Source: Microbacterium soli (GTDB lineage Bacteria; Actinomycetota; Actinomycetes; Actinomycetales; Microbacteriaceae). Taken from it: a stretch of 64,000 nt of DNA. The position numbers and the translations under genes are program-made. The stretch spans positions 1 through 64,000 of the forward strand of contig NZ_BAABCP010000002.1 of assembly GCF_039539005.1 (NCBI RefSeq), written 5' to 3'. Position 1 is the stretch's first letter, and each line of letters begins with the position of its first letter. The notes below the pieces were generated by a model. The model was not told where the DNA came from. It worked only from the letters and a program-made list of their open reading frames with translations, and made no database searches. Below are positions 8,601 through 16,411 of this stretch, piece by piece.

Positions 8601-9152
8601 CTCACCGAGCAGCTGGCGGATCTGACCAAGACGCGGCAGGACCTCCGGGAGATCATCGCTGAGCTCGACGAGCGGATGCAGGTGATCTTCGCCGCGGCGT
8701 TCGAGGACACCAGGCAGGCGTTCTCCGAGGTGTTCCCGCTGCTGTTCCCCGGAGGCTCCGGCAGCATCTCGCTCACGAACCCCGACGACATGCTCACCAC
8801 CGGCATCGAGGTGGCCGTGCGTCCGGTGGGGAAGAAGATCGAGAGGCTGTCGCTGCTGTCCGGCGGGGAGAGGTCGCTGGCCGCGGTCGCGCTGCTGGTG
8901 GCGATCTTCAAGGCGCGGCCCAGCCCGTTCTACATCCTCGACGAGGTGGAGGCCGCCCTCGACGACGCGAACCTGGGCCGGTTGCTGACGGTGTTCGAGC
9001 AGCTGCGGCAGAACTCCCAGCTGCTGGTCATCACGCACCAGAAGCGCACCATGGAGATCGCCGACGCCCTGTACGGGGTCTCCATGCGCCAGGACGGCGT
9101 CTCCGCCGTCGTCGGTCAGCGTGTCGGCGACCGCGCCACGGCATCCGTCTGA
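5610..9152 (+). CDS. smc: Chromosome segregation protein SMC
   Basis: SMC is the ATPase core of bacterial condensin and works with ScpA/ScpB to organise and segregate the chromosome. The 1180-residue product has Walker A GPNGSGKS at 31-38, a long coiled coil (about 170-490), a hinge domain about 500-660 ([20 protein letters not shown] onwards), a returning coiled coil about 665-1000, and the C-terminal head with signature LSGGERSLAAVAL and Walker B FYILDEVEAALDD. Length and order match the family. It is followed by ftsY, the usual actinobacterial arrangement. The usual upstream neighbour mutM survives only as a fragment at 2409-2570. Confidence 0.97.
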   Translation: MHLKSLTLKGFKSFAQPTSFVFEPGVTCIVGPNGSGKSNVVDALAWVMGEQGAKTLRGGKMEDVIFAGTSTRGPLGRAEVQLTIDNSDGALPIEYAEVTISRTLFRNGSSEYAINGSACRLLDVQELLSDSGLGREMHVIVGQGRLDTVLQASPEERRGFIEEAAGILKHRRRKEKTIRKLDAMEANLTRLSDLAGEIRRQLKPLGKQAEIAREAAGIAAIVRDAKARIFADDLVALRTALADHTRTEQERHTERLVLADQLESARASIQHLESLQNSAAVDEARRVAFGLEQVQERMRSLYTLANQRLALLGSEEDDTVTAITVTQDTIDEARDEITRISEGLGDAQDAAAAAGRAVVDARAELNMLDVDIAEQSALVSQYDMRLTTLRGNAEAAASALAAVRGAVLRQESALEAARSRRREAAATLEAIEDAQVPDGSAAEYAAAYEDAQKRATAAEAERDSLRERLHEAEREADALTAKAAALGSALALSGGAAEIVASGAAGVRGLVGDAVQVRAGFEAAIAAVLGPLTEGVLVDAVDDAFALVADGGARRSVDFVIADASVPLASAVVDVPGTTSAAEVVDAPPGVRGILSTVLVADDLASARAARAALDALGDVHTTIVTRTGELITAHTMRAGTGEASRLELAAQRDAATERLAQVRLTVAELRDARDEATDAVEQARRQAKDALRELREHDAALASHAEQLNRATVQHEAAVAECDRLESGLAQAQAAVADAEAAAEQAARELAASESEPRPVLDTGARDGLLEALDLAREGEVRARLEIETLRERIRAAQARVAGLERQREQERDAAAEAARRAVIRRAQRESASAVAEEVPRVLDSIGRSVAEARMALAAAEAERAAHSEELTALRAQEGALRERLAGLTESVHTLEMQIHEKKLHLTGLLERVASELALDEDILIAEYGPDQLVPPDSGADDAGERPDAGEAAGVPFDRRDQERRLKDAERKLAQLGRVNPLALEEFAALEQRHAFLTEQLADLTKTRQDLREIIAELDERMQVIFAAAFEDTRQAFSEVFPLLFPGGSGSISLTNPDDMLTTGIEVAVRPVGKKIERLSLLSGGERSLAAVALLVAIFKARPSPFYILDEVEAALDDANLGRLLTVFEQLRQNSQLLVITHQKRTMEIADALYGVSMRQDGVSAVVGQRVGDRATASV

Positions 9153-9285
9153 CCCCCGAACGTCCCACCCCATCCAGCCGTCTCCGCCTCCGCGCCCACC
9201 TCACACCGCTCCCGAAGCGCTTTCTGTCCCTTTCCCCACCGCCGAACCGGCGATCCTCACGACGGGGGCGAACAGGGGGACGACG

Positions 9286-9291
9286 TAGGCT
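9286..9291 (+). promoter_or_regulatory. -10 element of ftsY, leaderless start
   Basis: TAGGCT ends six bases before ATG 9298, so the transcript should begin at the start codon. The intervening GGGAGC is too close to act as a ribosome binding site. Confidence 0.5.
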
Positions 9292-9297
9292 GGGAGC

Positions 9298-10173
9298 ATG
9301 GCGGAGAAGTCCTGGTCCCTCGGTCGCGCCCTGCGCGGCATGTTCGTCAAGCCCACCATCGACGAGACCACGTGGGACGACCTGGAGACCGCGCTGATCA
9401 CCGCGGACTTCGGCCCCGACATCACCGAGCAGCTGCTGGACGAGCTGCGCGAGAAGGTCGAGCGGTTCCGCACCACCGACCCCAAGGACCTGCAGCGGAT
9501 GCTGCGGGAGACCCTCGAGGAGCGGTTCGCGAAGTTCGACACGACTCTCAGACTCACCGAACGGCCGGCGGTCGTGCTGGTGGTCGGGGTGAACGGCGTG
9601 GGCAAGACCACCACGATCGGCAAGTTCACGAAGTTCCTGCGCGGCTTCGAGCGCAGCGTCGTGGTCGGCGGCGCCGACACCTTCCGCGCCGCCGCCGTCG
9701 AGCAGCTGGCGACCTGGGCGCAGCGCGGGGGAGCAGCGATCGTGCGCCCGCAGCACGAGGGACAGGACCCGGCATCCGTCGCCTACCAGACGGTCGAGTA
9801 CGCCCAGACGCACGGCACGGAGATCGCGATCATCGACACGGCCGGCCGGCTGCACACCAAGGGCGGGCTGATGGACGAGCTGTCCAAGGTGCGGCGCGTG
9901 GTGGAGAAGCTCGCACCGATCAGCGAGGTGCTGCTGGTCCTGGACGCCACGACCGGTCAGAACGGGGTGATCCAGGCGGAGGCCTTCCTGCAGCATGCGG
10001 GGGTGACGGGGCTCGTCATCACGAAGCTCGACGGGTCGGCCAAGGGCGGGTTCGTCCTCGCCGTGCAGGAGCGCACCGGCATCCCCGTGAAGCTCCTCGG
10101 CCAGGGCGAGGGGATCGACGACCTCACCGGTTTCACCCCGCATGTCTTCGTGTCGTCGCTGGTCGGCGCGTAG
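9298..10173 (+). CDS. ftsY: Signal recognition particle receptor FtsY
   Basis: FtsY is the membrane-associated GTPase that docks the SRP-ribosome complex at the Sec translocon. The 291-residue product consists of the N-domain four-helix bundle (about 1-85) and the G-domain: G1 GVNGVGKTTT (97-106), GGADTFRAAAVEQL (G2 region), DTAGRLHTKGGLMDEL (G3) and TKLDGSAKGG (G4). It lacks the long acidic A-domain of proteobacterial FtsY, normal for Actinobacteria, where membrane binding relies on the N-terminal amphipathic helix. Its partner Ffh is encoded 3 kb downstream at 13186. Confidence 0.96.
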   Translation: MAEKSWSLGRALRGMFVKPTIDETTWDDLETALITADFGPDITEQLLDELREKVERFRTTDPKDLQRMLRETLEERFAKFDTTLRLTERPAVVLVVGVNGVGKTTTIGKFTKFLRGFERSVVVGGADTFRAAAVEQLATWAQRGGAAIVRPQHEGQDPASVAYQTVEYAQTHGTEIAIIDTAGRLHTKGGLMDELSKVRRVVEKLAPISEVLLVLDATTGQNGVIQAEAFLQHAGVTGLVITKLDGSAKGGFVLAVQERTGIPVKLLGQGEGIDDLTGFTPHVFVSSLVGA

Positions 10174-10211
10174 GACTACCGGAGCGGCAGCGAGGCTGGT
10201 TTCATAGCGGC

Positions 10212-10712
10212 ATGGCAATCGAACACGACTTCTTCGGCGTCCTGTCCGCGGGACCCGACGGTGCCATCTTCTGGACGGAGCGGGTCGAGTTCGGCGACCA
10301 GTCCGTGACCGTCGACCTGACCGCCCCGGACCAGGACGACGTCTCGCAGGAGGCCCTCGACGTGGCCGCCGGTCTCATCGCCGGGATCGAGAACCTGGAT
10401 GCGATGGTGCGGCGCGCCATGCTCACCGAGGTCGATGACCGCACGAGCGAGGTCACGGAGTTCATCCTGCAGCAGCAGGAGACGTACGGCGAGGAGCTGG
10501 GCGACCTGCTGGTGGACGTGAGCGGCGACGCCGCCGTCGACATCATCCGCTCGTTGAGCCTCATGAGCATGACGATCCTCGCCGATGAGCACGGCGGCAC
10601 GGACCCCTTCGCCGTCATGGAGTACGCGCTCGACGCGGATGCCGCCGACGACGCGCTGCTGGTGAATCTCGCCGACGACGGCACGGTGCTCTCGGTGATG
10701 AGCTCCGACTGA
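10212..10712 (+). CDS. DUF2004-like protein of unknown function
   Basis: This 166-residue acidic cytoplasmic protein has no signal or membrane segment. The beginning MAIEHDFFGVLSAGPDGAIF resembles DUF2004 proteins (a strand with FFG and W near the N-terminus), a family of unknown function sometimes grouped with immunity proteins. Asp and Glu are very frequent and conserved-looking patches include LIAGIENLDAMVRRAML. The start at ATG 10212 follows ftsY by 38 bases, so it may be co-transcribed. It ends before a long inverted repeat shared with lipA. Confidence 0.65.
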   Translation: MAIEHDFFGVLSAGPDGAIFWTERVEFGDQSVTVDLTAPDQDDVSQEALDVAAGLIAGIENLDAMVRRAMLTEVDDRTSEVTEFILQQQETYGEELGDLLVDVSGDAAVDIIRSLSLMSMTILADEHGGTDPFAVMEYALDADAADDALLVNLADDGTVLSVMSSD

Positions 10713-10734
10713 CGCCTCGTCGGCGATGATCCCC

Positions 10735-10786
10735 GGCGGACTCGCCGCCCGATCGCGTCACCTTCCGGCCGCGCGGCGAGTCCGCC
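10735..10786. terminator. Bidirectional terminator between convergent genes
   Basis: GGCGGACTCGCCGC (10735-10748) and its exact reverse complement GCGGCGAGTCCGCC (10773-10786) form a perfect 14-base-pair stem around a 24-base loop. It lies between the convergent ends of the DUF2004-like gene (10712) and lipA (10794). Confidence 0.65.
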
Positions 10787-10793
10787 GAAGATG

Positions 10794-11786
10794 TCAGACC
10801 GCCTGGGCGAAGCCCAGATCGGCGCTCTCGGCGATGTGGGCGAGGTGAGCCGGGATCTCGCGACCCTTCGAGAGCATCGACTGCGCCCACAGCCGCCCCG
10901 CGCGGTACGACGACCGCACGAGGGGACCGGCCAGCACGCCCAGGAAGCCGATGCTCTCGGCCTCCTTCTTGAACTCGACGAATTCGGCGGGCTTGACCCA
11001 GCGCTCGACGGGATGGTGGCGCGGAGTGGGCCGCAGGTACTGCGTGATCGTGAGGATGTCGCAGCCGGCGTCGTGCAGGTCGTGCATGGCCTGCACGACC
11101 TCCTCGGGCTCCTCGCCCATGCCGAGGATGAGGTTGGACTTCGTGATGAGCCCTGCCTCGTGGCCCTGCGTGATGACGTTCAGCGAGCGCTCGTAGGTGA
11201 ACGCCGGGCGGATGCGGCGGAAGATCCGCGGGACGGTCTCGATGTTGTGCGCGAACACCTCGGGACGCGCGTCGAAGATCTTGCCCAGGAACTCCGGCTT
11301 CCCGCTGTGGTCGTTGGCCAGCAGCTCCACGCCGGTGTTCGGGTTCTGCTTGTGGATCTGACGCACGGTCTCGGCGTTCAGCCACGCTCCCGTGTCGGCC
11401 AGGTCGTCACGGGCGACACTGGTGACCGTGGCGTACCGAAGTCCCATCCTCGCGACGGTCTCGCCGACCCGGCGCGGCTCGTCGATGTCGTAGGCGGCGG
11501 GCTTGCCGGTGTCGATCTGGCAGAAGTCGCACCGACGCGTGCACTGGGAACCGCCGATGAGGAACGTCGCCTCGCGGTCCTCCCAGCACTCGTAGATGTT
11601 CGGGCAGCCCGCCTCCTGGCACACCGTGTGCAGGCCCTCGTCCTTCACGAGCGAGTGCAGAGCCTGGTATTCGGGGCCCATCTTCGCCTTCGTGCGGATC
11701 CACTCCGGCTTGCGCTCGATGGGGGTCTCGGCGTTGCGGACCTCGAGGCGCAGCAGCTTGCGGCCCTCGGGCGCCGCCGCGCTCAT
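10794..11786 (-). CDS. lipA: Lipoyl synthase LipA
   Basis: LipA is a radical-SAM enzyme that inserts two sulfurs into protein-bound octanoyl groups to make lipoyl cofactors. The 330-residue product has the auxiliary cluster motif [13 protein letters not shown] and the radical-SAM motif CTRRCDFC, spaced as in known LipA, followed by the [20 protein letters not shown] and [11 protein letters not shown] regions. The start ATG 11786 ([20 protein letters not shown]) overlaps the lipB stop by 4 bases, which gives the usual lipB-lipA operon. It needs the LipB product as substrate donor. Confidence 0.97.
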   Translation of the reverse strand: MSAAAPEGRKLLRLEVRNAETPIERKPEWIRTKAKMGPEYQALHSLVKDEGLHTVCQEAGCPNIYECWEDREATFLIGGSQCTRRCDFCQIDTGKPAAYDIDEPRRVGETVARMGLRYATVTSVARDDLADTGAWLNAETVRQIHKQNPNTGVELLANDHSGKPEFLGKIFDARPEVFAHNIETVPRIFRRIRPAFTYERSLNVITQGHEAGLITKSNLILGMGEEPEEVVQAMHDLHDAGCDILTITQYLRPTPRHHPVERWVKPAEFVEFKKEAESIGFLGVLAGPLVRSSYRAGRLWAQSMLSKGREIPAHLAHIAESADLGFAQAV

Positions 11787-12430
11787 GCCGCCACCACCGG
11801 GGAGTACTCCGCGGCGAACGCGTCGGCGACGGACCGGACGATGTCGGCGGGCGTGACGTCGGCACCGACGACCTCGCTGATGGTCGTGACCCCGGCATCC
11901 GTGATCCCGCACGGGATGATGCCGCCGAAGCCGCTGAGCGTGTTGTCGCAGTTGATCGCGAAGCCGTGCATGGTCACGCCCTGCTGGACGCGGACCCCGA
12001 TGGCGGCGATCTTGTCCTCGGACAACGGGCGGCGCACCCACACGCCACTGCGCCCCGGCACCTGGTAGCCGTCGATGCCGAGAGGCTTGAGGATGCCGAT
12101 GAGCAGCCGCTCGATGCGGCGGACGTGCGCGACGACGTCCATGGGCTCGGGCAGACGCACGATGGGGTAGCCGACGAGCTGACCCGGGCCGTGCCAGGTG
12201 ATCTTGCCGCCGCGATCGACGTCGATGACGGGAGTGCCGTCCTTGGGGCGCTCGTGCGGCTCGGTGCGCTTGCCCGCCGTGTAGACGGGTTCGTGCTCGA
12301 GCAGCAGCAGCGTGTCGGGCGTATCGCCCGCGACCACGCCTCGGTGGACACGGCGTTGCAGCTCCCATCCGTCGAGGTAGGGCACGAAGTCCGGCGCGAG
12401 GCCGGCGATCCTGATGTCGAGCATGAGCAC
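11783..12430 (-). CDS. lipB: Octanoyltransferase LipB
   Basis: LipB moves octanoyl from acyl carrier protein to lipoate-dependent enzymes, the step before LipA. The 215-residue product shows the family blocks [35 protein letters not shown] (with the conserved RGGxxTxHGPGQ), GVWV and the catalytic Cys and Lys region [37 protein letters not shown]. The conserved Lys is in EDKIAAIGV and the catalytic Cys in IPCGI. ATG 12430 is used; ATG 12424 two codons later is equally possible. It is transcribed ahead of lipA and divergently from a TetR gene. Confidence 0.96.
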   Translation of the reverse strand: MLMLDIRIAGLAPDFVPYLDGWELQRRVHRGVVAGDTPDTLLLLEHEPVYTAGKRTEPHERPKDGTPVIDVDRGGKITWHGPGQLVGYPIVRLPEPMDVVAHVRRIERLLIGILKPLGIDGYQVPGRSGVWVRRPLSEDKIAAIGVRVQQGVTMHGFAINCDNTLSGFGGIIPCGITDAGVTTISEVVGADVTPADIVRSVADAFAAEYSPVVAA

Positions 12431-12458
12431 TCCCGGTGTTCGAGTGAGGAACAGCTGT

Positions 12459-12480
12459 TATTGGATGCAGTACAACAATA
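12459..12480. promoter_or_regulatory. Inverted repeat between lipB and a TetR gene
   Basis: TATTG (12459-12463) and CAATA (12476-12480) flank a 12-base spacer in the divergent 117-base gap. A CAGCTG palindrome abuts it on the left. The region is AT-rich compared with its surroundings. It may be an operator for the neighbouring TetR protein, but the arms are short. Confidence 0.35.
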
Positions 12481-12547
12481 GTGTCCTGCACAGCTTACGC
12501 CGCTCGTGCCGATGATTCGAGTCGACGCCCCGGCTACGATGACCTGC

Positions 12548-13135
12548 ATGAGCGCACAGGGGTCTCGGGCGGGGCGTCCTCGCGCATCCTCGCGGGAGAC
12601 GCTCGCCGAGGCCGCCTGCGAGCTGTTCCTCGAGCAGGGGTACGAGGCGACCTCCGTCGTCGACATCGCGCAGCGCGCGGGAGTGAGCAGATCCAGCTTC
12701 TTCAACTACTTCTCCTCCAAGAGCGACGTGCTGTGGTCGGGGCTGGATGCGCGGATCGCCGACGCGTCGGTCGCGCTGGCGGCGCTGGGAACGGATGCCG
12801 ATGGACCGGCGGTCCGTGCGGCTGTGGAGCCGATCGTGCAGGGCTTCGCACCGGATCCGCTCGTGCTCGCCCTGCGCAACGCGGCGGCCATGGGGCTGGA
12901 GGTCGAGCTGCTCCGGGACACGGGGCTGCGCCACGCGCGCATCGCATCCGCGGTGGCCGCGGCGGCGCGCAGCGCCGGGATCGATGAGATCCGCGCAGAC
13001 ATCCTCGGTGCCGCCCTGGCGGCCGCGGTCATGTCGTCCCTGCGGGTGTGGGCGGAGCAGGGTGCCGGGCGCACGTCGCTGGAGGCGCAGTTCGACGAGG
13101 CGCTGCGCAGCATCCACGATCTTCCCTGGGGCTGA
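12548..13135 (+). CDS. TetR-family transcriptional regulator
   Basis: The N-terminal HTH of this 195-residue protein reads SSRETLAEAACELFLEQGYEATSVVDIAQRAGVSRSSFFNYFSSK, the standard TetR helix-turn-helix with the SxxxFFxYFxxK end of the recognition helix. The ligand-binding part (about 60-195) is Ala-rich and all helical. The start at ATG 12548 is chosen because TACGAT lies seven bases upstream (leaderless), and because longer starts add residues with no HTH similarity. Divergence from lipBA suggests it may control them or itself; its effector is unknown. Confidence 0.85.
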   Translation: MSAQGSRAGRPRASSRETLAEAACELFLEQGYEATSVVDIAQRAGVSRSSFFNYFSSKSDVLWSGLDARIADASVALAALGTDADGPAVRAAVEPIVQGFAPDPLVLALRNAAAMGLEVELLRDTGLRHARIASAVAAAARSAGIDEIRADILGAALAAAVMSSLRVWAEQGAGRTSLEAQFDEALRSIHDLPWG

Positions 13136-13185
13136 GCGCGCAGGTCTCCGGGACCGCGGTGGTCTCCCGTAAACTGAAGGGCACC

Positions 13186-14736
13186 ATGGCTACCTTTGGC
13201 ACGCTCTCCGATCGGCTCACCGAGACCTTCCGCAACCTGCGCACGAAGGGCAAGCTGAGCCCGGCCGACGTCGACGGCACCGTCCGCGAGATCCGCCGCG
13301 CGCTGCTGGACGCCGACGTCGCCCTCGCCGTCGTCAAGGACTTCACCGCGAAGGTGCGCGAACGCGCCCTGGGCGACGAGGTCAACCGGGCGCTGAACCC
13401 CGCGCAGCAGGTCGTGCAGATCGTCAACGAGGAGCTCATCGAGATCCTCGGCGGGCAGCAGCGCCGTCTCGAGTTCGCCAAGACCCCGCCGACCGTGATC
13501 ATGCTCGCGGGCCTGCAGGGATCCGGGAAGACGACCTTCGCGGGCAAACTCGCCAAGCAGCTGCAGGGCGAGGGCCACACGCCGCTGCTGGTCGCCGCCG
13601 ACCTGCAACGGCCGAACGCCGTCACCCAGCTCCAGGTGGTCGCCGAGCGCGCGGGCGCCGCGATCTTCGCCCCCGAACCGGGCAACGGTGTGGGCGACCC
13701 CGTGCAGGTGTCCATGGCCGGTGTCGAGCACGCGCGTCGCCGGCAGCACGACGTCGTCATCATCGACACCGCCGGGCGCCTCGGCGTGGACGCGGAGCTC
13801 ATGAAGCAGGCATCCGACATCCGCAGCGCGACCGACCCGGACGAAGTGCTGTTCGTCATCGACGCGATGATCGGTCAGGACGCCGTGAACACGGCCAGGG
13901 CATTCCAGGAGGGCGTCGACTTCACCGGCGTCGTGCTCTCCAAGCTCGACGGCGACGCCCGCGGCGGCGCGGCGCTGTCGGTGGCATCCGTCACCGGCCG
14001 CCCGATCATCTTCGCCTCGACGGGGGAGAACCTCGAGGATCTCGAACCCTTCCACCCCGACCGCATGGCGAGCCGCATCCTCGACCTCGGCGACATCCTG
14101 ACCCTCATCGAGCAGGCGCAGCAGGCCTTCGACGAGGAAGAGGCGATGAAGGTCGCCGAGAAGCTCGCGAACGAGGCCTTCACTCTCGAGGACTTCCTCG
14201 AGCAGCTGCAGCAGATGAAGAAGATGGGCTCCATGAAGAAGATGCTCGGGATGCTCCCGGGCATGGGGCAGATGAAGCAGCAGCTCGACGACTTCGACGA
14301 GCGCGAGATCGACCGCACGGAGGCGATCATCCGCTCGATGACGCCGGGGGAGCGGCGCAATCCGAAGATTCTCAACGGCTCGCGCCGGCTGCGCATCGCC
14401 AAGGGCTCCGGGATGACGGTCACCGACGTGAATCAGCTCGTGCAGCGCTTCGACCAGGCGGCGAAGATGATGAAGACCGTCGCTCGCGGCGGGACCCCGC
14501 AGATCCCCGGCATGGGCTCGATGGGAAAGCCCGGCGCGTCGTCGAAGCGCGGCAGGAAGGGCAAGTCCAAGGGCGGCTCCCGATCGGGCAACCCCGCCAA
14601 GCGCGCGGCGGAGAACGCCGGCCTGACGATGTCGAACGCCACGCCGACGGGCTCGGGCTTCGGACTCGGCGGCGGGCCGAAGGCCCCCAGCGAGGCGGAC
14701 CTCGCCGCGATCCAGAAGCTGTTCGGCAAGGGCTGA
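13186..14736 (+). CDS. ffh: Signal recognition particle protein Ffh
   Basis: Ffh is the SRP GTPase that binds 4.5S/SRP RNA and signal sequences on nascent chains. The 516-residue product has the N-domain (1-90), G-domain with G1 GLQGSGKTT (109-117), DLQRPNAVTQL, DTAGRL and SKLDGDARGGAAL, and an M-domain after about 325 rich in Met (MKKMGSMKKMLGMLPGMGQM) for signal-peptide binding. The tail (about 445-516) is Gly/Ser/Lys-rich with a GxGFGLGGGPKAPS stretch typical of actinobacterial Ffh. The receptor gene ftsY is 3 kb upstream. No SRP RNA gene is visible in the window. Confidence 0.97.
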   Translation: MATFGTLSDRLTETFRNLRTKGKLSPADVDGTVREIRRALLDADVALAVVKDFTAKVRERALGDEVNRALNPAQQVVQIVNEELIEILGGQQRRLEFAKTPPTVIMLAGLQGSGKTTFAGKLAKQLQGEGHTPLLVAADLQRPNAVTQLQVVAERAGAAIFAPEPGNGVGDPVQVSMAGVEHARRRQHDVVIIDTAGRLGVDAELMKQASDIRSATDPDEVLFVIDAMIGQDAVNTARAFQEGVDFTGVVLSKLDGDARGGAALSVASVTGRPIIFASTGENLEDLEPFHPDRMASRILDLGDILTLIEQAQQAFDEEEAMKVAEKLANEAFTLEDFLEQLQQMKKMGSMKKMLGMLPGMGQMKQQLDDFDEREIDRTEAIIRSMTPGERRNPKILNGSRRLRIAKGSGMTVTDVNQLVQRFDQAAKMMKTVARGGTPQIPGMGSMGKPGASSKRGRKGKSKGGSRSGNPAKRAAENAGLTMSNATPTGSGFGLGGGPKAPSEADLAAIQKLFGKG

Positions 14737-14765
14737 CTCAGCGCACCCTGGAAGGCCGGCGAAGC

Positions 14766-14796
14766 GGTTCTCGCAGGACGCGTCCCTGGGAGAACC
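14766..14796. terminator. Terminator between ffh and glpK
   Basis: GGTTCTC-g-CAGG (14766-14777) pairs with CCTG-g-GAGAACC (14785-14796), an 11-base-pair stem with one internal mismatch and a 7-base loop. It sits between the convergent stops of ffh (14736) and glpK (14803) and can serve both strands. Confidence 0.6.
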
Positions 14797-14802
14797 AGGA
14801 CA

Positions 14803-16317
14803 CTATCGGGCGTCGGCGTCCACCCAGTCCATCGACTTGGTGACGGCCTTGTGCCACTGGCGCAGCAGGCGGTCGCGCTCGTCGACGGCCATCTCCGGAC
14901 GCCAGCGGCGATCCTCCTGCCAGTTGGCGGTCAGGTCCTCCAACCCGTCCCAGAAGCCGACGGCGAGGCCGGCGGCATTGGCGGCGCCCAGAGCCGTCGT
15001 CTCGGCGACGACGGGACGCACGACCTCCACCCCGAGGACATCGGCCTGGAACTGCATGAGCGCATCGTTGGCGACCATCCCGCCGTCGACCCGCAGCTCG
15101 GTCAGCGCGAGCCCGGCGTCGGCGTTGACGGCATCCAGCACGTCACGGGTCTGGTACGCCACGGCTTCCAGCGCGGCGCGCGCGAGGTGATTCCGGTTGG
15201 AGTACCGCGTGAGGCCCACGATCGCCCCACGAGCATCCGGGCGCCAGTACGGCGCGAACAGGCCGGAGAACGCCGGCACGATGTAGACCCCGCCGTTGTC
15301 CGCGACCCGACGAGCGAGATCCTCCACCTCCGGCGCCGTCCGGATGATCCCCAGCTGGTCCCGCAGCCACTGGACGAGCGATCCCGTCACGGCGATCGAG
15401 CCCTCGAGCGCGTAGTGCGCGGGCTGATCGCCGAGCTTGTATCCGACGGTCGTGAGCAGGCCGTTGCCGGAGTGGACGATGTCCGTGCCGGTGTTGAAGA
15501 TGAGGAAGCAGCCCGTGCCGTACGTGTTCTTGCTCTCGCCGGCTTCAAAGGCCGCCTGCCCGAACGTCGCCGCCTGCTGGTCTCCGAGGATGCCGGCGAT
15601 GGGCGTCTCGCGCAGCAGCGAGGAGCTCTCGGCGGCACCGTACACCTCGGATGAGGAGCGGATCTCCGGCATCATCGACCGCGGCACGTCGAACGCCTCG
15701 AGGATGTCGTCGCGCCACTGGAGCGTCTCCAGGTCCATGAACAGCGTGCGCGATGCGTTGGTCACGTCGGTCACGTGCACGCCGCCGTCCGGACCGCCGG
15801 TGAGGTTCCACAGCACCCAGCAGTCGGTGGTGCCGAACAGCAGGTCGCCGGCCTCGGCCCTCGCCCGTGCGCCATCGACGTTCTCCAGGATCCACGCGAT
15901 CTTCGTGCCGGAGAAGTAGGTCGCCAGCGGCAGGCCGACGATCGGCTTGAACCGATCGGTCCCGCCGTCCGCGGCGAGTCCGTCGACGATCCCCTGTGTG
16001 CGGGTGTCCTGCCAGACGATGGCGTTGCAGACGGGTTCGCCGGTGGTCCTGTCCCACACCACGGTCGTCTCACGCTGGTTGGTGATGCCGATCGCGGCGA
16101 TGTCATGCCGGGTGACATGGGCGCGGGTGAGGGCGAGCCCGATGACCTCCTGCACATTGCGCCAGATCTCCGCGGCATCGTGCTCGACCCACCCGGGGTG
16201 GGGGAGGATCTGCTCGTGCTCCTTCTGCCCGGACGCGACGATGCGGCCCCTGCGGTCGAAGACGATCGCGCGACTGGACGTGGTGCCCTGGTCGATCGCG
16301 AGGATGTAGTCAGCCAT
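14803..16317 (-). CDS. glpK: Glycerol kinase GlpK
   Basis: GlpK phosphorylates glycerol to sn-glycerol 3-phosphate. The 504-residue product begins [20 protein letters not shown], the FGGY phosphate-binding loop. It carries [19 protein letters not shown], the glycerol-contacting WQDTRT, and [20 protein letters not shown] with [12 protein letters not shown] and [17 protein letters not shown] near the ATP site. AAGGAG precedes the ATG. It lies downstream of glpD on the same strand with a hairpin between, so it is probably the second gene of a glpDK unit controlled by the divergent SorC-type regulator. No glycerol facilitator gene is in the window. Confidence 0.97.
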   Translation of the reverse strand: MADYILAIDQGTTSSRAIVFDRRGRIVASGQKEHEQILPHPGWVEHDAAEIWRNVQEVIGLALTRAHVTRHDIAAIGITNQRETTVVWDRTTGEPVCNAIVWQDTRTQGIVDGLAADGGTDRFKPIVGLPLATYFSGTKIAWILENVDGARARAEAGDLLFGTTDCWVLWNLTGGPDGGVHVTDVTNASRTLFMDLETLQWRDDILEAFDVPRSMMPEIRSSSEVYGAAESSSLLRETPIAGILGDQQAATFGQAAFEAGESKNTYGTGCFLIFNTGTDIVHSGNGLLTTVGYKLGDQPAHYALEGSIAVTGSLVQWLRDQLGIIRTAPEVEDLARRVADNGGVYIVPAFSGLFAPYWRPDARGAIVGLTRYSNRNHLARAALEAVAYQTRDVLDAVNADAGLALTELRVDGGMVANDALMQFQADVLGVEVVRPVVAETTALGAANAAGLAVGFWDGLEDLTANWQEDRRWRPEMAVDERDRLLRQWHKAVTKSMDWVDADAR

Positions 16318-16385
16318 GGGATTCTCCTTCGAAGACAGTCTGGCCGATCGGCGGATGCGATGCGGGGGTCACGCGTCGGGGGCAC

Positions 16386-16411
16386 GAGCCGTCCGGGGCC
16401 CCGGACGGCTC
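16386..16411 (-). terminator. 26-base perfect palindrome at the end of glpD
   Basis: The arms GAGCCGTCCGGGG (16386-16398) and CCCCGGACGGCTC (16399-16411) are exact reverse complements with no spacer bases, so the RNA folds into a very stable hairpin that begins at the glpD stop codon. It could end part of the glpD transcripts or protect the 3' end, making expression of glpK lower or separate. No U run follows. Confidence 0.5.

Noticed and set aside
6999..9173. 724-codon open frame on the minus strand, opposite smc
   Set aside because: It mirrors the coding bias of smc; the predicted protein has no fold pattern and is rich in Arg, His and Leu, as expected for antisense of a high-GC gene.
16386..16411. 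Palindrome after glpD as a second operator for the SorC-type regulator
   Set aside because: Its sequence is unrelated to the CATTGCAC half-site, and it lies at the end of the gene, where a transcript hairpin is more likely.
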